Shown here piece after piece: positions 24,341 to 33,642 of a stretch of DNA of 64,000 nucleotides. The position numbers and the translations under genes were made by a program. The DNA is from Kineosporiaceae bacterium SCSIO 59966 (GTDB taxonomy: Bacteria > Actinomycetota > Actinomycetes > Actinomycetales > SCSIO-59966), in assembly GCA_020881835.1 (NCBI GenBank), contig CP052876.1, positions 434,001-498,000 on the forward strand, given 5' to 3'. How positions within the stretch are numbered: position 1 is the first letter of the stretch; each line of letters begins with the position of its first letter. The notes beneath the pieces were generated by a model that was not told where the DNA came from, made no database searches, and saw only the letters and a list, made by a program, of their open reading frames with translations.

Positions 24341-24762
24341 GCGGCCTGCAGGTCGGCACCGAGATCGGCCGGGCCAGCTACCCGCTGGAGCGCGCGGACC
24401 TCGTCCGGTACGCCGGCGCCAGCGGCGACCTCAACCCGATCCACTGGAACGAGCGGGTGGCCCGCGAGGTGGGCCTGCCCGGTGTCATCGCCCACGGGAT
24501 GCTGACGATGGCGACCGCGGTCCGGCTCGTCGTCGACTGGTGCGGTGACCCCGGCGCGGTCCTCGACTACGGCGTCCGGTTCACCCGGCCCGTGGTCGTG
24601 CCCGACCCCGGCGCGGCCGTCGTCGAGGTGGTCGGCACCGTCGGGGCGGTCGACGAGGAGGCGGGTACCGTCCGCGTCGACCTCACCGTGACCTGCGAGG
24701 GCCGGCCCGTCCTGTCCCGGGCCCGCGCCGTCGTCCGGCGCGACGCCCTGGAGCGGCGCTGA
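24337..24762 (+). CDS. MaoC-like dehydratase, HadB-type catalytic subunit
   Basis: 141 residues, GTG 24337. The hydratase-2 motif with catalytic Asp and His is present in YAGASGDLNPIHWNERVAR. VGLPGVIAHGMLTMATAVRL and YGVRFTRPVVVPDPG are also typical of HadB. With the preceding HadA-like subunit it should form a heterodimeric (3R)-hydroxyacyl dehydratase. Order rpmG-hadA-hadB-(x)-murB is conserved in the phylum. Confidence 0.88.
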   Translation: MSGLQVGTEIGRASYPLERADLVRYAGASGDLNPIHWNERVAREVGLPGVIAHGMLTMATAVRLVVDWCGDPGAVLDYGVRFTRPVVVPDPGAAVVEVVGTVGAVDEEAGTVRVDLTVTCEGRPVLSRARAVVRRDALERR

Positions 24763-25976
24763 GCACCGACGACGCCCGGCGCGCCCGGACCGCCGTGCTC
24801 GCCGTCTTCGCCCTCAACGGCCTGGCGTTCGCGACCTGGGTCTCCCGCGTGCCGGAGATCCGCACCGCGCTCGACCTCACCCCCGGCCGCCTGGGCCTGC
24901 TGCTGCTCGCGCTGTCCGCCGGTGCCGTGCTCGCCCTGCCCGCCGTCGGGGCGGTGACCGCCCGGCTCGGTGCCGCCCGCACGGTGGCCGTCGGTGCCGC
25001 GGTGGCCGCGACCGGGCTGGCACTGACCGGTGTCGGCGCCGGCGTCCTCGGCGAGGTGGCCCTCACCGGCGGTGGGCTCTTCCTGCTCGGCTTCGGCTCG
25101 GGGGCCTGGGACGTCGCGATGAACCTCGAGGGCGCCGCGGTCGAACGACGCCTGCGGCGCACCGTCATGCCCCGCTTCCACGCCGGGTTCAGCATCGGGA
25201 CCGTCGCGGGGGCCGCCGCCGGGGCCGGTGCCTCCGCCGTCGGGCTGCCGGTCGCGGCGCACCTCGGCACGCTCGCCGTCGTCGTCCTCACCGGCGCGCT
25301 GCTCGCCGTCCGCACCTTCCTGCCCGTCGTCCGCGCCGAGCCCGGCGGCCCACCCCGGGCGCGGGCGCTGGCCGCCTGGCGGGAGCCCCGCACCCTGCTG
25401 ATCGGCGTGCTCGTCCTGGCCATGGCGTTCACCGAGGGCACCGCGAACGACTGGCTCGCGGTCGCCCTCGTCGACGGGTACGGGGTCTCCCCGGCCGTCG
25501 GCGCGCTCGGGTTCGCGCTGTTCGTCACCGCGATGACCGTGGGACGGGTGGCCGGGCCGGCTGCCCTGGACCGCTGGGGCCGGGTGCCGGTGCTCTACGC
25601 GACGACGGGGGTGGCGGCCGCCGGCGTCCTCGTCCTCGTCCTCGGCGGGTCGCTCGTCACCGCCGTCCTGGGCATCCTGCTGTGGGGGCTCGGTGCCTCG
25701 CTCGGGTTTCCCGTCGGGATGAGCGCCGCCGCGGACGACGAGGCCCGCGCCGCCGTCCGGGTGTCGGTCGTCGCCACCATCGGGTACGTCGCGTTCCTCG
25801 CCGGCCCGCCGCTGCTCGGCCTGCTCGGTGACCGCTTCGGGGTGCTGCCCGCGCTGCTCGTCGTCGCCGTCCTGCTCGTCCCGGCCGCCGCCGCCGTCCC
25901 GGCCGCCCGGCCCGCCGCACCGTCGACCCCGGCCGGGACGCCGGTGCAGCCGGGTCCGTCGTCCGCCGGCGACTAG
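24759..25976 (+). CDS. Major facilitator superfamily (MFS) permease
   Basis: 405 residues if read from CTG 24759, which overlaps the previous stop in the same way as the coupled GTGA pairs nearby; 393 residues from GTG 24795. The CTG reading adds LSTDDARRARTA before the first helix and gives a normal cytoplasmic N-terminus. Twelve hydrophobic segments are visible. Helix 1 reads AVFALNGLAFATWVSRVPEI. The later AFTEGTANDWLAVALVDGYG is typical of an MFS subgroup found in actinobacteria with no defined substrate. The Ala/Pro-rich C-tail is probably disordered. Confidence 0.8.
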   Translation: MSTDDARRARTAVLAVFALNGLAFATWVSRVPEIRTALDLTPGRLGLLLLALSAGAVLALPAVGAVTARLGAARTVAVGAAVAATGLALTGVGAGVLGEVALTGGGLFLLGFGSGAWDVAMNLEGAAVERRLRRTVMPRFHAGFSIGTVAGAAAGAGASAVGLPVAAHLGTLAVVVLTGALLAVRTFLPVVRAEPGGPPRARALAAWREPRTLLIGVLVLAMAFTEGTANDWLAVALVDGYGVSPAVGALGFALFVTAMTVGRVAGPAALDRWGRVPVLYATTGVAAAGVLVLVLGGSLVTAVLGILLWGLGASLGFPVGMSAAADDEARAAVRVSVVATIGYVAFLAGPPLLGLLGDRFGVLPALLVVAVLLVPAAAAVPAARPAAPSTPAGTPVQPGPSSAGD

Positions 25977-25982
25977 CCTGCC

Positions 25983-27023
25983 GTGCTCGTGAGCTGCCCT
26001 CCGCTGTCCGAGCTGACGACCCTGCGCGTCGGGGGGCCTGCCCGCTGCTGCGTCGAGGCCCGCGACGCCGACCAGCTCGTCGCGGCGGTGCGGGACGCGG
26101 ACGACGCGGGGGAGCCGGTGCTGCTCGTGGCCGGCGGGTCCAACCTGCTCGTCGACGACACCGGCTTCGCCGGCACCGCGGTCCTCGTCCGCAGCGTGGG
26201 CCTGGAGGTGCTGTCGGCCGACGCCTGCTCCGGCGCGACCGTGCGGGTGGCCGCCGGGCACTCCTGGGACGACGTCGTCGCCCGGGCGGTCGCCGAGGGC
26301 TGGTCGGGGGTGGAGGCGCTGTCGGGGATCCCCGGGTCCACCGGGGCGACCCCGGTGCAGAACGTCGGCGCCTACGGCCAGGAGGTCGCTGGCACCGTCG
26401 CCACCGTGCGCACGTGGGACCGCGTCGAGCGGCGGGTCCGGACACTCGCCGCTGCCGACTGCGGGTTCGGCTACCGCTGGTCGCGGTTCAAGGCTGAGCC
26501 GGACCGCTGGGTCGTCCTCGAGGTGACGTTCCAGCTGCCGCTGGGTGACCTGTCGGCTCCGGTCCGGTACGCGGAGCTGGCCCGCACGCTGGGGGTCGAG
26601 GTGGGGCAGCGGGCGCCGCTCGCCGACGTCCGGGCCGCAGTGCTCGGGCTGCGCGCCGGCAAGGGGATGCTGCTCGACCCGGCCGACCCTGACACGTGCA
26701 GCGCCGGGTCGTTCTTCACGAACCCCGTCCTGGACGCCGCGGACGCCGCGCGGCTGCCGGCCGCGGCCCCCCGCTTTCCGGTAGGGGACGGGCGGGTCAA
26801 GACGAGCGCCGCCTGGCTGATCGAGCACGCCGGGTTCGGTCGCGGTCACGGCCTGCCCGGGCCGGCGTCGCTGTCCACCAAGCACGCCCTGGCCCTGACC
26901 AACCGGGGCGGTGCACGGGCGGCGGACCTGCTCGCCCTGGCCCGGGAGGTCCGCGATGGCGTCCGGGCCCGCTTCGGCGTCGAGCTCGTCACCGAGCCCG
27001 TCCTCGTCGGCTGCTCCCTCTAA
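25983..27023 (+). CDS. murB: UDP-N-acetylenolpyruvoylglucosamine reductase MurB
   Basis: 346 residues, GTG 25983 (another in-frame GTG at 25989). MurB is the FAD enzyme of the second committed step of peptidoglycan precursor synthesis. FAD-binding motifs are ELTTLRVGGPARCCVEARD, VLLVAGGSNLLVDDTGFAG and VEALSGIPGSTGATPVQNVG. The catalytic serine is in CSAGSFFTNPVLD (about residue 243), and the C-terminal domain has VKTSAAWLIEHAGFGRGHGL. TAGCCT at 25974-25979 may be a -10 element. A 30-base tandem repeat starts 7 bases after the stop. Confidence 0.96.
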   Translation: MLVSCPPLSELTTLRVGGPARCCVEARDADQLVAAVRDADDAGEPVLLVAGGSNLLVDDTGFAGTAVLVRSVGLEVLSADACSGATVRVAAGHSWDDVVARAVAEGWSGVEALSGIPGSTGATPVQNVGAYGQEVAGTVATVRTWDRVERRVRTLAAADCGFGYRWSRFKAEPDRWVVLEVTFQLPLGDLSAPVRYAELARTLGVEVGQRAPLADVRAAVLGLRAGKGMLLDPADPDTCSAGSFFTNPVLDAADAARLPAAAPRFPVGDGRVKTSAAWLIEHAGFGRGHGLPGPASLSTKHALALTNRGGARAADLLALAREVRDGVRARFGVELVTEPVLVGCSL

Positions 27024-27030
27024 CCCCCTC

Positions 27031-27120
27031 CCCGTGATCATGCAATCCCGCCACCCTCCCCCCGTGATCATGCAATCCCGCCACCCTCCCCCCGTGATCA
27101 TGCAATCCCGCCACCCTCCC
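27031..27120 (+). repeat. 30-bp perfect tandem repeat, three copies, after murB
   Basis: Three identical, directly abutting 30-base units lie at 27031-27060, 27061-27090 and 27091-27120. Each contains CGTGATCATGCAATCCCGCC followed by ACCCTCCC. There are no spacers, so it is not a CRISPR array. An inverted partial copy lies at 27208-27231. Confidence 0.97.
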
Positions 27121-27207
27121 GCCGCTACAAAATGCTGTGCTTCTCGGGCTTCTTGCGGCGTGTCGCGCCAACAACCCAGCATCCTGCGGGCGAGCGGTGC
27201 AGGCCTG

Positions 27208-27231
27208 GGGTGGCGGGATTGCATGATCACG
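27208..27231 (-). repeat. Inverted 24-bp copy of the murB-downstream repeat core
   Basis: Bases 27208-27231 are the exact reverse complement of 24 bases of each 30-base unit (27033-27056 and its two copies). With those copies it can form long stems around an 87-base loop (27121-27207). The loop is less GC-rich than its surroundings and contains its own short inverted pair (ATGCTG/CAGCAT). The whole 27024-27246 gap separates convergent murB and add, so it may act as a bidirectional terminator or be a mobile repeat. Confidence 0.85.
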
Positions 27232-27246
27232 AACAGGGGGAGGTGA

Positions 27247-28299
27247 TCAGGAGGGGTTCGTGCCGGCGAGCCACGCCTCGATCCCACGCAGCAACGAGGC
27301 GCGGACGTCGTCCGGGGCCCTGCTGGCCTCGACCGACGCGCGCGCCAGCCCGGCCAGCGCCGCGTCGTCGAGGCCGTGCACCTCGCGGGCGGCCCGGTAC
27401 TGGTCCACCAGCCGGTGGCCGAACAGCAGCGGGTCGTCCGCGCCGAGCGCCACCCGCGCCCCGGCGTCCAGCAGGCGCGCCAGCGGCACGCTCGCGGCGT
27501 CGGGGTAGACGCCGAGGGCGACGTTGCTGCTCGGGCACACCTCGAGGGCGATGCCGGCGTCGACGACCCGTCGCAGCACCGCCGGGTCCTCGACCGAGCG
27601 GACGCCGTGCCCCAGCCGGTCCGGGGCGAGGGTGTCGAGGGTGACCGCGACGTGGTCGGCGCCGAGCAGCTCCCCGCTGTGCGGCACACGGGCCAGTCCC
27701 GCGCGGCGGGCGATCGCGAACGCGGGGGCGAAGTCCGCGGTCCAGCCGCGCCGCTCGTCGTTGCTGAGGCCGAACCCGACGACGTCCGCGGGCCCGTCAC
27801 CGGCGTGCCGGGCGGCCAGCCGGGCCAGGGTCCGGGCGTCGAGGGGATGGCGCACCCGGCTCGCCGCGATGACGACGGCGACCCTGGTGCCGGTCACCGC
27901 GGTCGCCTCCCGGGCGGCGTCCCGGACGATCTCCAGCGCCGGGGTGATGCCCCCGACGAACGGGGCGTAGGAGGTGGGGTCGATCTGCAGCTCGAGCCAG
28001 CCGGAGCCCTCGGTGGCGTCGTCCTGGGCGGCCTCCAGGACGATCCGGCGCATGTCGTCGGCGTCCCGGACCACCGCCCGCGCCGCGTCGTAGAGCCGCT
28101 GGAACCGGAACCAGCCGCGCTCGTCCGGGGAGAGGCGGACGTCGCGGTGCTCCCGCAGGGCCGCCGGCAGCCGGACGCCGTGCTTGTCGGCGAGGTCCTG
28201 GAGGGTCTGCGGCCGCATCGAGCCGGTGAAGTGCAGGTGCAGGTGGGCCTTCGGCAGGGCGGCCAGGTCGCGGTGCCGCTGCCCGGTCCCGAGCGCCAC
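27247..28299 (-). CDS. add: Adenosine deaminase family protein
   Basis: 350 residues, GTG 28299 (minus strand), 3 bases after the aminotransferase stop. The metal-dependent deaminase signatures are all visible: HLH ligands in KAHLHLHFTGS (His21, His23), ARVPHSGELL (His and Glu), RLGHGVRSV (His), and ALGADDPLLFGHRL (metal Asp and neighbour). PSSNVALGVY is also typical. Where mammalian and enterobacterial adenosine deaminases have HLDG, this has HFTG. The residue corresponding to mouse Asp19, which binds the 5'-hydroxyl of adenosine, is thus Thr25. Substrate may be adenosine or a 5'-modified nucleoside such as aminodeoxyfutalosine; the sequence does not decide. Confidence 0.85.
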   Translation of the reverse strand: MALGTGQRHRDLAALPKAHLHLHFTGSMRPQTLQDLADKHGVRLPAALREHRDVRLSPDERGWFRFQRLYDAARAVVRDADDMRRIVLEAAQDDATEGSGWLELQIDPTSYAPFVGGITPALEIVRDAAREATAVTGTRVAVVIAASRVRHPLDARTLARLAARHAGDGPADVVGFGLSNDERRGWTADFAPAFAIARRAGLARVPHSGELLGADHVAVTLDTLAPDRLGHGVRSVEDPAVLRRVVDAGIALEVCPSSNVALGVYPDAASVPLARLLDAGARVALGADDPLLFGHRLVDQYRAAREVHGLDDAALAGLARASVEASRAPDDVRASLLRGIEAWLAGTNPS

Positions 28300-28302
28300 G
28301 GG

Positions 28303-29529
28303 TCAGGTGGCTTCGCGCAGCAGGCCGACGAGTCGGCCGACGCCCTCGGCCAGGTCCTCGTCGCCGAGCGCGTACGACAGGCGCAGCCACCCGCTGGGAC
28401 CGAACGCCTCGCCCGGCACGACCGCCACCTCGACCTCCTCGAGGACGAGCTCGGCCAGCTCGGCCGACGTCGTGGGCGTCCGGCCGCGGATGGTCCTCCC
28501 CAGGACGCCGCGGACGTCGGGGTAGACGTAGAAGGCGCCCTGCGGGGTCGGGCAGACGACGCCCGGGGCCTCGGACAGCATCGAGACGATGGTCCGCCGC
28601 CGCCGGTCGAACGCCTCGCGCATCGCGGCGACGGCGTCCAGCGGCCCCTCGAGCGCCGCCACCGCGGCACGCTGGGACACGTTCGCGACGTTCGAGGTGA
28701 GGTGGGACTGCAGGTTCGTCGCCGCCCGGACGACGTCCCGCGGGCCGATCAGCCAGCCGACCCGCCACCCGGTCATCGCGTAGGTCTTGGCCACCCCGTT
28801 GAGCACGAGGGTGCGGTCGGCGAGCTCGGGTACGAGCACCGGCATCGACGGAGCCTGGGCGCCGTCGTACAGCAGGTGCTCGTAGATCTCGTCGGTGACC
28901 ACCCAGAGCCCGTGGCGGGCCGCCCACTCGCCGATCGCCTGCACCTGCTCCGGGGGGTACACCGCCCCGGTGGGGTTGGACGGCGAGCAGAACAGCAGCA
29001 CCTTCGTGCTCGGCGTGCGGGCCGCCTCGAGGGCCTCGACGTCGACGAGGTAACCGGCCTCGGTCCCGGCCAGCACCTCCACCGGGACGCCGCCGGCCAG
29101 CCGGATCGCCTCCGGGTACGTCGTCCAGTACGGGGCCGGTAGCAGCACCTCGTCGCCGGGGTCGAGCAGCGTGGCGAACGCCTCGTAGACGGCCTGCTTG
29201 CCGCCGTTCGTCACGAGGACCTGCTCCGGTGCCACCGCGTAGCCGGAGTCCCGCTCGGTCTTGGCGACGATGGCCGCCTTGAGCTCCGGGAGCCCGCCGG
29301 CGGGGGTGTAGCGGTGGTTGACCGGGTCCGCGCACGCGGCGGCCGCGGCCTGGACGACGTAGTCGGGGGTGGGAAAGTCCGGCTCTCCCGCGCCGAAGCC
29401 GATGACCGGCCGGCCGGCTGCCTTGAGCGCCTTGGCCCGGGCGTCGACGGCCAGCGTCGCGGACTCGGCGATGGCGCCTACCCGGGCCGACACCCGGCGG
29501 GTCGTGGGGCCGTTCTGCTGCTCGCTCAC
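28303..29529 (-). CDS. aspC: PLP-dependent aspartate aminotransferase (class I/II)
   Basis: 408 residues, GTG start at 29529 on the minus strand (GGGAGGA upstream). Fold-type I aminotransferase with [20 protein letters not shown] near the N-terminus, NPTGAVY (substrate/PLP loop), [13 protein letters not shown], and the PLP lysine in [20 protein letters not shown]. The C-terminal arginine lies in [14 protein letters not shown]. It is the usual aspartate/prephenate-type enzyme found next to tRNA-Trp-secE in actinobacteria. It forms a two-gene operon with the deaminase gene downstream. Confidence 0.92.
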   Translation of the reverse strand: MSEQQNGPTTRRVSARVGAIAESATLAVDARAKALKAAGRPVIGFGAGEPDFPTPDYVVQAAAAACADPVNHRYTPAGGLPELKAAIVAKTERDSGYAVAPEQVLVTNGGKQAVYEAFATLLDPGDEVLLPAPYWTTYPEAIRLAGGVPVEVLAGTEAGYLVDVEALEAARTPSTKVLLFCSPSNPTGAVYPPEQVQAIGEWAARHGLWVVTDEIYEHLLYDGAQAPSMPVLVPELADRTLVLNGVAKTYAMTGWRVGWLIGPRDVVRAATNLQSHLTSNVANVSQRAAVAALEGPLDAVAAMREAFDRRRRTIVSMLSEAPGVVCPTPQGAFYVYPDVRGVLGRTIRGRTPTTSAELAELVLEEVEVAVVPGEAFGPSGWLRLSYALGDEDLAEGVGRLVGLLREAT

Positions 29530-29593
29530 CGGGCGATCCTCCCAGAGCCCCGCCGGCCGTCGCAGCCACGGTCCGCCTGCCGGGAGCCGGCGG

Positions 29594-29624
29594 TTCGACC
29601 CGCAGCGCCCGAACCGCGTACACT
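29594..29624 (+). promoter_or_regulatory. Promoter upstream of tRNA-Trp-secE-nusG
   Basis: TTCGAC (29594-29599) and TACACT (29619-29624) are separated by 19 bases. The element is about 88 bases before the tRNA and divergent from the aminotransferase gene. Confidence 0.5.
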
Positions 29625-29711
29625 CCTGCCCGGCGGTTGACGACCGCGATGCTGTTGCCTGCCCTGGATCGACCCCGGGGCCGGTGCGGCGGAGCGGCCC
29701 GGCACCGTCGT

Positions 29712-29784
29712 AGGGCAGTGGCGCAATTGGCAGCGCACCGGTCTCCAAAACCGGCGGTTGTGGGTTCGAGTCCCTCCTGCCCTG
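29712..29784 (+). tRNA. tRNA-Trp (anticodon CCA)
   Basis: Acceptor AGGGCAG (29712-29718) pairs with CTGCCCT (29777-29783), discriminator G. Anticodon stem CCGGT/ACCGG encloses CTCCAAA, giving anticodon CCA. D-arm and T-arm (GTGGGTTCGAGTCCCTC) are canonical. tRNA-Trp just before secE is a conserved actinobacterial arrangement. Confidence 0.97.
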
Positions 29785-29866
29785 CGGTGCGGGAGGTCCC
29801 CCACCTCCACCGGACCCACCGGAGCACGACCAGACCCGGACGACGACAGCGACGACAGCGAGGACC

Positions 29867-30145
29867 ATGACCGAGACCCGCGCGGGTGGACCCGGCGCAG
29901 ACGCGCCCCGGCCACCGCGAGGAGCGGACCGCCGTGCGAGCGGGGGAGGCCCCTTCGCTCGGCTCATGGTGTTCCTGCGTCAGGTGGTCGCCGAGCTGAA
30001 GAAGGTCGTCCGCCCGACCCGTAACGAGCTGCTGACCTACACGGCCGCGGTGCTGGTCTTCGTCGCCGCCGTCATGGTCTACGTCTCGGGCCTCGACGTC
30101 GTGTTCGGGCAGCTGGTCTTCTGGGCCTTCGGGGACGGGGCCTGA
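29867..30145 (+). CDS. secE: Preprotein translocase subunit SecE
   Basis: 92 residues, ATG 29867. An N-terminal Arg/Gly/Pro-rich tail (about 1-30) is followed by the conserved amphipathic helix [20 protein letters not shown] and [10 protein letters not shown], then one membrane helix (about 54-76, [20 protein letters not shown]). This is the single-helix actinobacterial SecE that clamps SecY. Position before nusG is standard. Confidence 0.96.
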   Translation: MTETRAGGPGADAPRPPRGADRRASGGGPFARLMVFLRQVVAELKKVVRPTRNELLTYTAAVLVFVAAVMVYVSGLDVVFGQLVFWAFGDGA

Positions 30146-30249
30146 CCAGCGGCACCGAGGCCTGCGGGCCCGCGCACCAACGAGCACAGCAGCCGGCCCG
30201 TCCCGGGGCCGACCGCACCAGTCACCAGCCGGAGAAAGCGAGCGCCACC

Positions 30250-31035
30250 GTGTCCCAGGACCCGACCGCGGACGACGTCGTCCTGCCCGACGTCGTGGAG
30301 GGCGAGGACAGCGTGCAGGCCGAGGACAGCGTCCAGGCCGAGGACGTGCCGTCCGACGCCCCGGTGACCCCGGACGACGGGCAGGAGCCGGACGACGGGC
30401 AGGAGCCGGACGACGGGCAGGAGCCGGACGAGATCGACGAGGTCGAGGAGTTCCGCGCCCAGCTGCGGCGCGCTCCCGGCGACTGGTACGTCGTGCACTC
30501 CTACGCCGGCTACGAGAACCGGGTGAAGGCGAACCTCGAGAACCGCATCTCCAGCCTCAACATGGAGGACTACATCTTCCAGGTCGAGGTGCCCATGGAG
30601 GAGGTCACCGAGATCAAGAACGGCGTGCGCAAGCAGGTGCGCCGGGTGCGGATCCCCGGCTACGTGCTGGTCCGGATGGACCTCACCGACGAGTCGTGGG
30701 GTGCCGTGCGGCACACCCCCGGGGTGACCGGCTTCGTCGGGCACACCCACCAGCCGGTGCCGCTCAGCCTGGACGAGGTGTTCTCGATGCTCGCCCCGAC
30801 GCTGCAGCCCAAGGAGACCGCCAAGGGCGGTTCGGCCGCCGCGCGCACCAGCGAGACGACCCTCGTCGACTTCGAGGTCGGCGAGTCGGTCACCGTCATG
30901 GAGGGTCCGTTCGAGACCCTCCCCGCCACCATCTCCGAGATCAACCCCGACGCCCAGAAGCTCAAGGTGCTGGTCTCGATCTTCGGCCGGGAGACCCCGG
31001 TCGAGCTCTCCTTCAACCAGGTCGCCAAGCTCTAG
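30250..31035 (+). CDS. nusG: Transcription termination/antitermination protein NusG
   Basis: 261 residues, GTG 30250. The first about 65 residues are an acidic low-complexity extension (Asp/Glu/Gln/Val) containing three DDGQEP units from an 18-base DNA repeat. The NGN domain runs about 75-195 ([52 protein letters not shown]). The C-terminal KOW domain begins [20 protein letters not shown] and ends [11 protein letters not shown]. NusG contacts RNA polymerase and ribosomal S10, coupling transcription to translation. Long acidic N-termini are common in actinobacterial NusG. Confidence 0.97.
   Translation: MSQDPTADDVVLPDVVEGEDSVQAEDSVQAEDVPSDAPVTPDDGQEPDDGQEPDDGQEPDEIDEVEEFRAQLRRAPGDWYVVHSYAGYENRVKANLENRISSLNMEDYIFQVEVPMEEVTEIKNGVRKQVRRVRIPGYVLVRMDLTDESWGAVRHTPGVTGFVGHTHQPVPLSLDEVFSMLAPTLQPKETAKGGSAAARTSETTLVDFEVGESVTVMEGPFETLPATISEINPDAQKLKVLVSIFGRETPVELSFNQVAKL
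30373..30426 (+). repeat. 18-bp perfect tandem repeat, three copies, in the nusG N-terminus
   Basis: GACGACGGGCAGGAGCCG is repeated at 30373-30390, 30391-30408 and 30409-30426, in frame, coding DDGQEP three times. Just upstream (about 30304-30339) a related pair of 18-base units codes EDSVQA twice. Confidence 0.95.
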
Positions 31036-31072
31036 CCGCGACGAGTTCCGTACGAGGTAAGGACCCGAAGCA

Positions 31073-31504
31073 ATGCCTCCCAAGAAGAAGGTCGCCGGCC
31101 TGATCAAGCTCCAGATCAACGCCGGCGCCGCCACCCCGGCGCCGCCGATCGGCCCTGCGCTGGGCCAGCACGGCGTCAACATCATGGAGTTCTGCAAGGC
31201 CTACAACGCCGCGACCGAGTCGCAGCGGGGCAACGTCATCCCGGTGGAGATCACGGTCTACGAGGACCGGTCCTTCACCTTCGTCACGAAGACGCCGCCC
31301 GCGGCCGAGCTGATCAAGAAGAAGGCCGGCGTCGACAAGGGCTCCGGCACCCCGCACACCACCAAGGTCGCCACGCTGACCCGGGACCAGGTGCGCGAGA
31401 TCGCCGAGCAGAAGATGGCGGACCTCAACGCCAACGACGTCGAGGCCGCCATGAAGATCATCGCCGGCACGGCCCGTTCGATGGGCGTCACCGTCGAGGG
31501 CTGA
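31073..31504 (+). CDS. rplK: 50S ribosomal protein L11
   Basis: 143 residues, ATG 31073. L11 forms the GTPase-associated stalk base. [40 protein letters not shown] and the C-terminal RNA-binding part ending [12 protein letters not shown] are canonical. The thiopeptide-contact prolines PPIGP are intact. Followed by rplA after 70 bases. Confidence 0.98.
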   Translation: MPPKKKVAGLIKLQINAGAATPAPPIGPALGQHGVNIMEFCKAYNAATESQRGNVIPVEITVYEDRSFTFVTKTPPAAELIKKKAGVDKGSGTPHTTKVATLTRDQVREIAEQKMADLNANDVEAAMKIIAGTARSMGVTVEG

Positions 31505-31574
31505 CCTCCCCACCCCAGTGGCAGGGCCAGCGCTGGCCCGAGCGACCACGACTGACCTGAGACCAGGAGCAGAC

Positions 31575-32291
31575 ATGAAGCGCAGCAAGTCCTACCGCGC
31601 CGCCGCGGAGTCCATCGACCGCAGCCGGCTGTACACCCCCCTCGAGGCCGTCAAGCTGGCCAAGCAGACCTCGACCACGAAGTTCGACCCGACCGTCGAG
31701 GTGGCCTTCCGCCTCGGGGTCGACCCGCGCAAGGCCGACCAGATGGTCCGCGGCACCGTCAACCTGCCCCACGGCACCGGCAAGACCGCCCGGGTCCTGG
31801 TCTTCGCGACCGGTGACCGTGCTGCGCAGGCCGAGGCCGCCGGAGCCGACATCGTCGGTTCCGACGAGCTCATCGAGAAGGTCGCCGGCGGGTTCCTCGA
31901 CTTCGACGCCGTCGTCGCCACCCCCGACCTCATGGGCAAGGTCGGGCGCCTCGGCAAGGTGCTCGGTCCCCGCGGGCTGATGCCGAACCCCAAGACCGGC
32001 ACGGTCACGATGGACGTCGCCAAGGCCGTCACCGACATCAAGGGCGGCAAGATCGAGTTCCGGGTCGACAAGCACGCGAACCTGCACTTCATCATCGGCA
32101 AGGCGTCCTTCACCCCCGAGCAGCTCGTGGAGAACTACAGCGCCGCGCTCGACGAGGTGCTGCGGCTCAAGCCGTCGGCCGCCAAGGGCCGCTACATCCA
32201 GAAGGCCACCATCGCCACGACGATGGGCCCCGGCATCCCGGTCGACCCGAACCGGACCCGCAACCTCACCGAGGAGACCGTCGACGCCTGA
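31575..32291 (+). CDS. rplA: 50S ribosomal protein L1
   Basis: 238 residues from ATG 31575 (CAGGAGCAGAC upstream). L1 binds 23S rRNA at the L1 stalk and, in many bacteria, represses its own rplKA mRNA. Landmarks include RRVD-like [38 protein letters not shown] and a C-terminal domain ending [17 protein letters not shown] perfect 15-base-pair hairpin follows the stop. Confidence 0.98.
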   Translation: MKRSKSYRAAAESIDRSRLYTPLEAVKLAKQTSTTKFDPTVEVAFRLGVDPRKADQMVRGTVNLPHGTGKTARVLVFATGDRAAQAEAAGADIVGSDELIEKVAGGFLDFDAVVATPDLMGKVGRLGKVLGPRGLMPNPKTGTVTMDVAKAVTDIKGGKIEFRVDKHANLHFIIGKASFTPEQLVENYSAALDEVLRLKPSAAKGRYIQKATIATTMGPGIPVDPNRTRNLTEETVDA

Positions 32292-32315
32292 CGGCGTCCT
32301 CGGGTCCCCCGTCGT

Positions 32316-32349
32316 GCCGAGACCGCCCGCACCCGCGGGCGGTCTCGGC
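32316..32349 (+). terminator. Hairpin terminator after rplA
   Basis: GCCGAGACCGCCCGC (32316-32330) and GCGGGCGGTCTCGGC (32335-32349) pair perfectly over 15 bases with the 4-base loop ACCC. There is no T-tract, which is usual in very GC-rich actinobacteria. It separates rplKA from the signalling operon. Confidence 0.75.
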
Positions 32350-32440
32350 GTACCCCGCTGCGCCGTCCCGGTGACGGTCCGCGCCGTCGACCGCCTGCCT
32401 GCCTAGGATGCCGACACCACCTCACACGCTCGGGAGCACG

Positions 32441-33642
32441 GTGTACGAGACCACGGCCGCCCGGCGGCCTCCGACGGCGGCTGCCCCCGCGCCCGCCCGG
32501 CTGCTGCTCGTCGAGGACGACGACGGCGACGCCTTCCTCGTCACCGAGCTGCTCGCCGAGACCGGCCCGGCCTGGGAGGTGGTCCGGGCCCGCTCGGTCG
32601 CCGAGGCGACCGAGGCCCTGCGGCAGCGGACCGCGGTGGTCCTGCTCGACCTCGGCCTGCCGGACGGCGAGGGGATCGACGCCCTGCGCAGCGTCCTGGC
32701 GGCCGCCGGCGACGCGGCCGTCGTCTGCCTGACCGGTCTGGACGACGCGCACCGCGGCGTCGCCGCGGTCGCCGCCGGAGCGCAGGACTACCTCGTCAAG
32801 GACGAGGTCGACGCGAACCTGCTGCACCGCGCCCTGCGCTACGCCGTCGAGCGCCGCCGGGCCGAGGAGCAGTCCCGGCAGCTGTACGCCTCGCGCATCC
32901 AGGCAGCCGAGAACGCCCGGATGGAGCGCGGGCTGCTGCCCCAGCCGTACCTGCGCAGCGACGACCTTGCCATCACCAACCGCTACCGTCCGGGTCGGGA
33001 CAGCCTGCTGGGCGGCGACTTCTACGACGTCGTCGAGACCGACGACGGCCGGGTCTGGGTCGTCGTCGGCGACGTCGCCGGGCACGGCCCGGACGAGGCC
33101 GCCCTCGGGGTGTCCCTGCGGATCGCCTGGCGCACGCTGGTGCTCGCCGGCACCCCGGCCGAGCGGTTGCTGCCGATCCTCCAGGACGTCCTGGTCGCCG
33201 AGCGGCGGACGGCCGAGACGTTCACCACCGTGTGCATGCTCGTCGTGTCCCCGGACCGGCGCCGGCTGGAGATCTGGCTGGCCGGCCACCACGTGCCGTA
33301 CGCCCTGCACCCGCAGGCCGAGCTGCTGCCCTCCGACGGCCGCGGCCCCGCCCTCGGCCTGCTCCCCGGCGCGAGCTGGGCACCCGCGCACGTCGACCTG
33401 CCGGAGAGCTGGCGGGTGATGGCGTTCACCGACGGGCTGTTCGAGGGGCGCGTCGGGGACGGCGCTCGCCGTCTCGGCAAGGAGGGCCTGCTCGAGCTGG
33501 TCCAGGCCAGCGAGCACCTCGACGACGTCTCCGCCCTGCTCGACGACCTGCTGCGCCAGGTCGTCGACCTCAACGGCGGCCCGCTGTCCGACGACGTCGC
33601 GGTCGTCGTCGTCGGCTACCCCGCGACGACCGGGGACGACGG

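Noticed and set aside
27031-27120. Possible CRISPR array
   Set aside because: The three 30-bp units abut directly without spacers and no cas gene is nearby, so this is a simple tandem repeat.
24567-27800. 1077-codon open frame on the minus strand across the MFS gene, murB and the repeat region
   Set aside because: It crosses three plus-strand genes and the murB-add gap with no conserved motif of its own apart from the part that shadows the deaminase gene in another frame.
32408-32440. Upstream ATG start for the receiver-PP2C gene
   Set aside because: ATG 32408 overlaps the probable -10 element TAGGAT and lacks a ribosome site; GTG 32441 has GGGAG 5 bases upstream.
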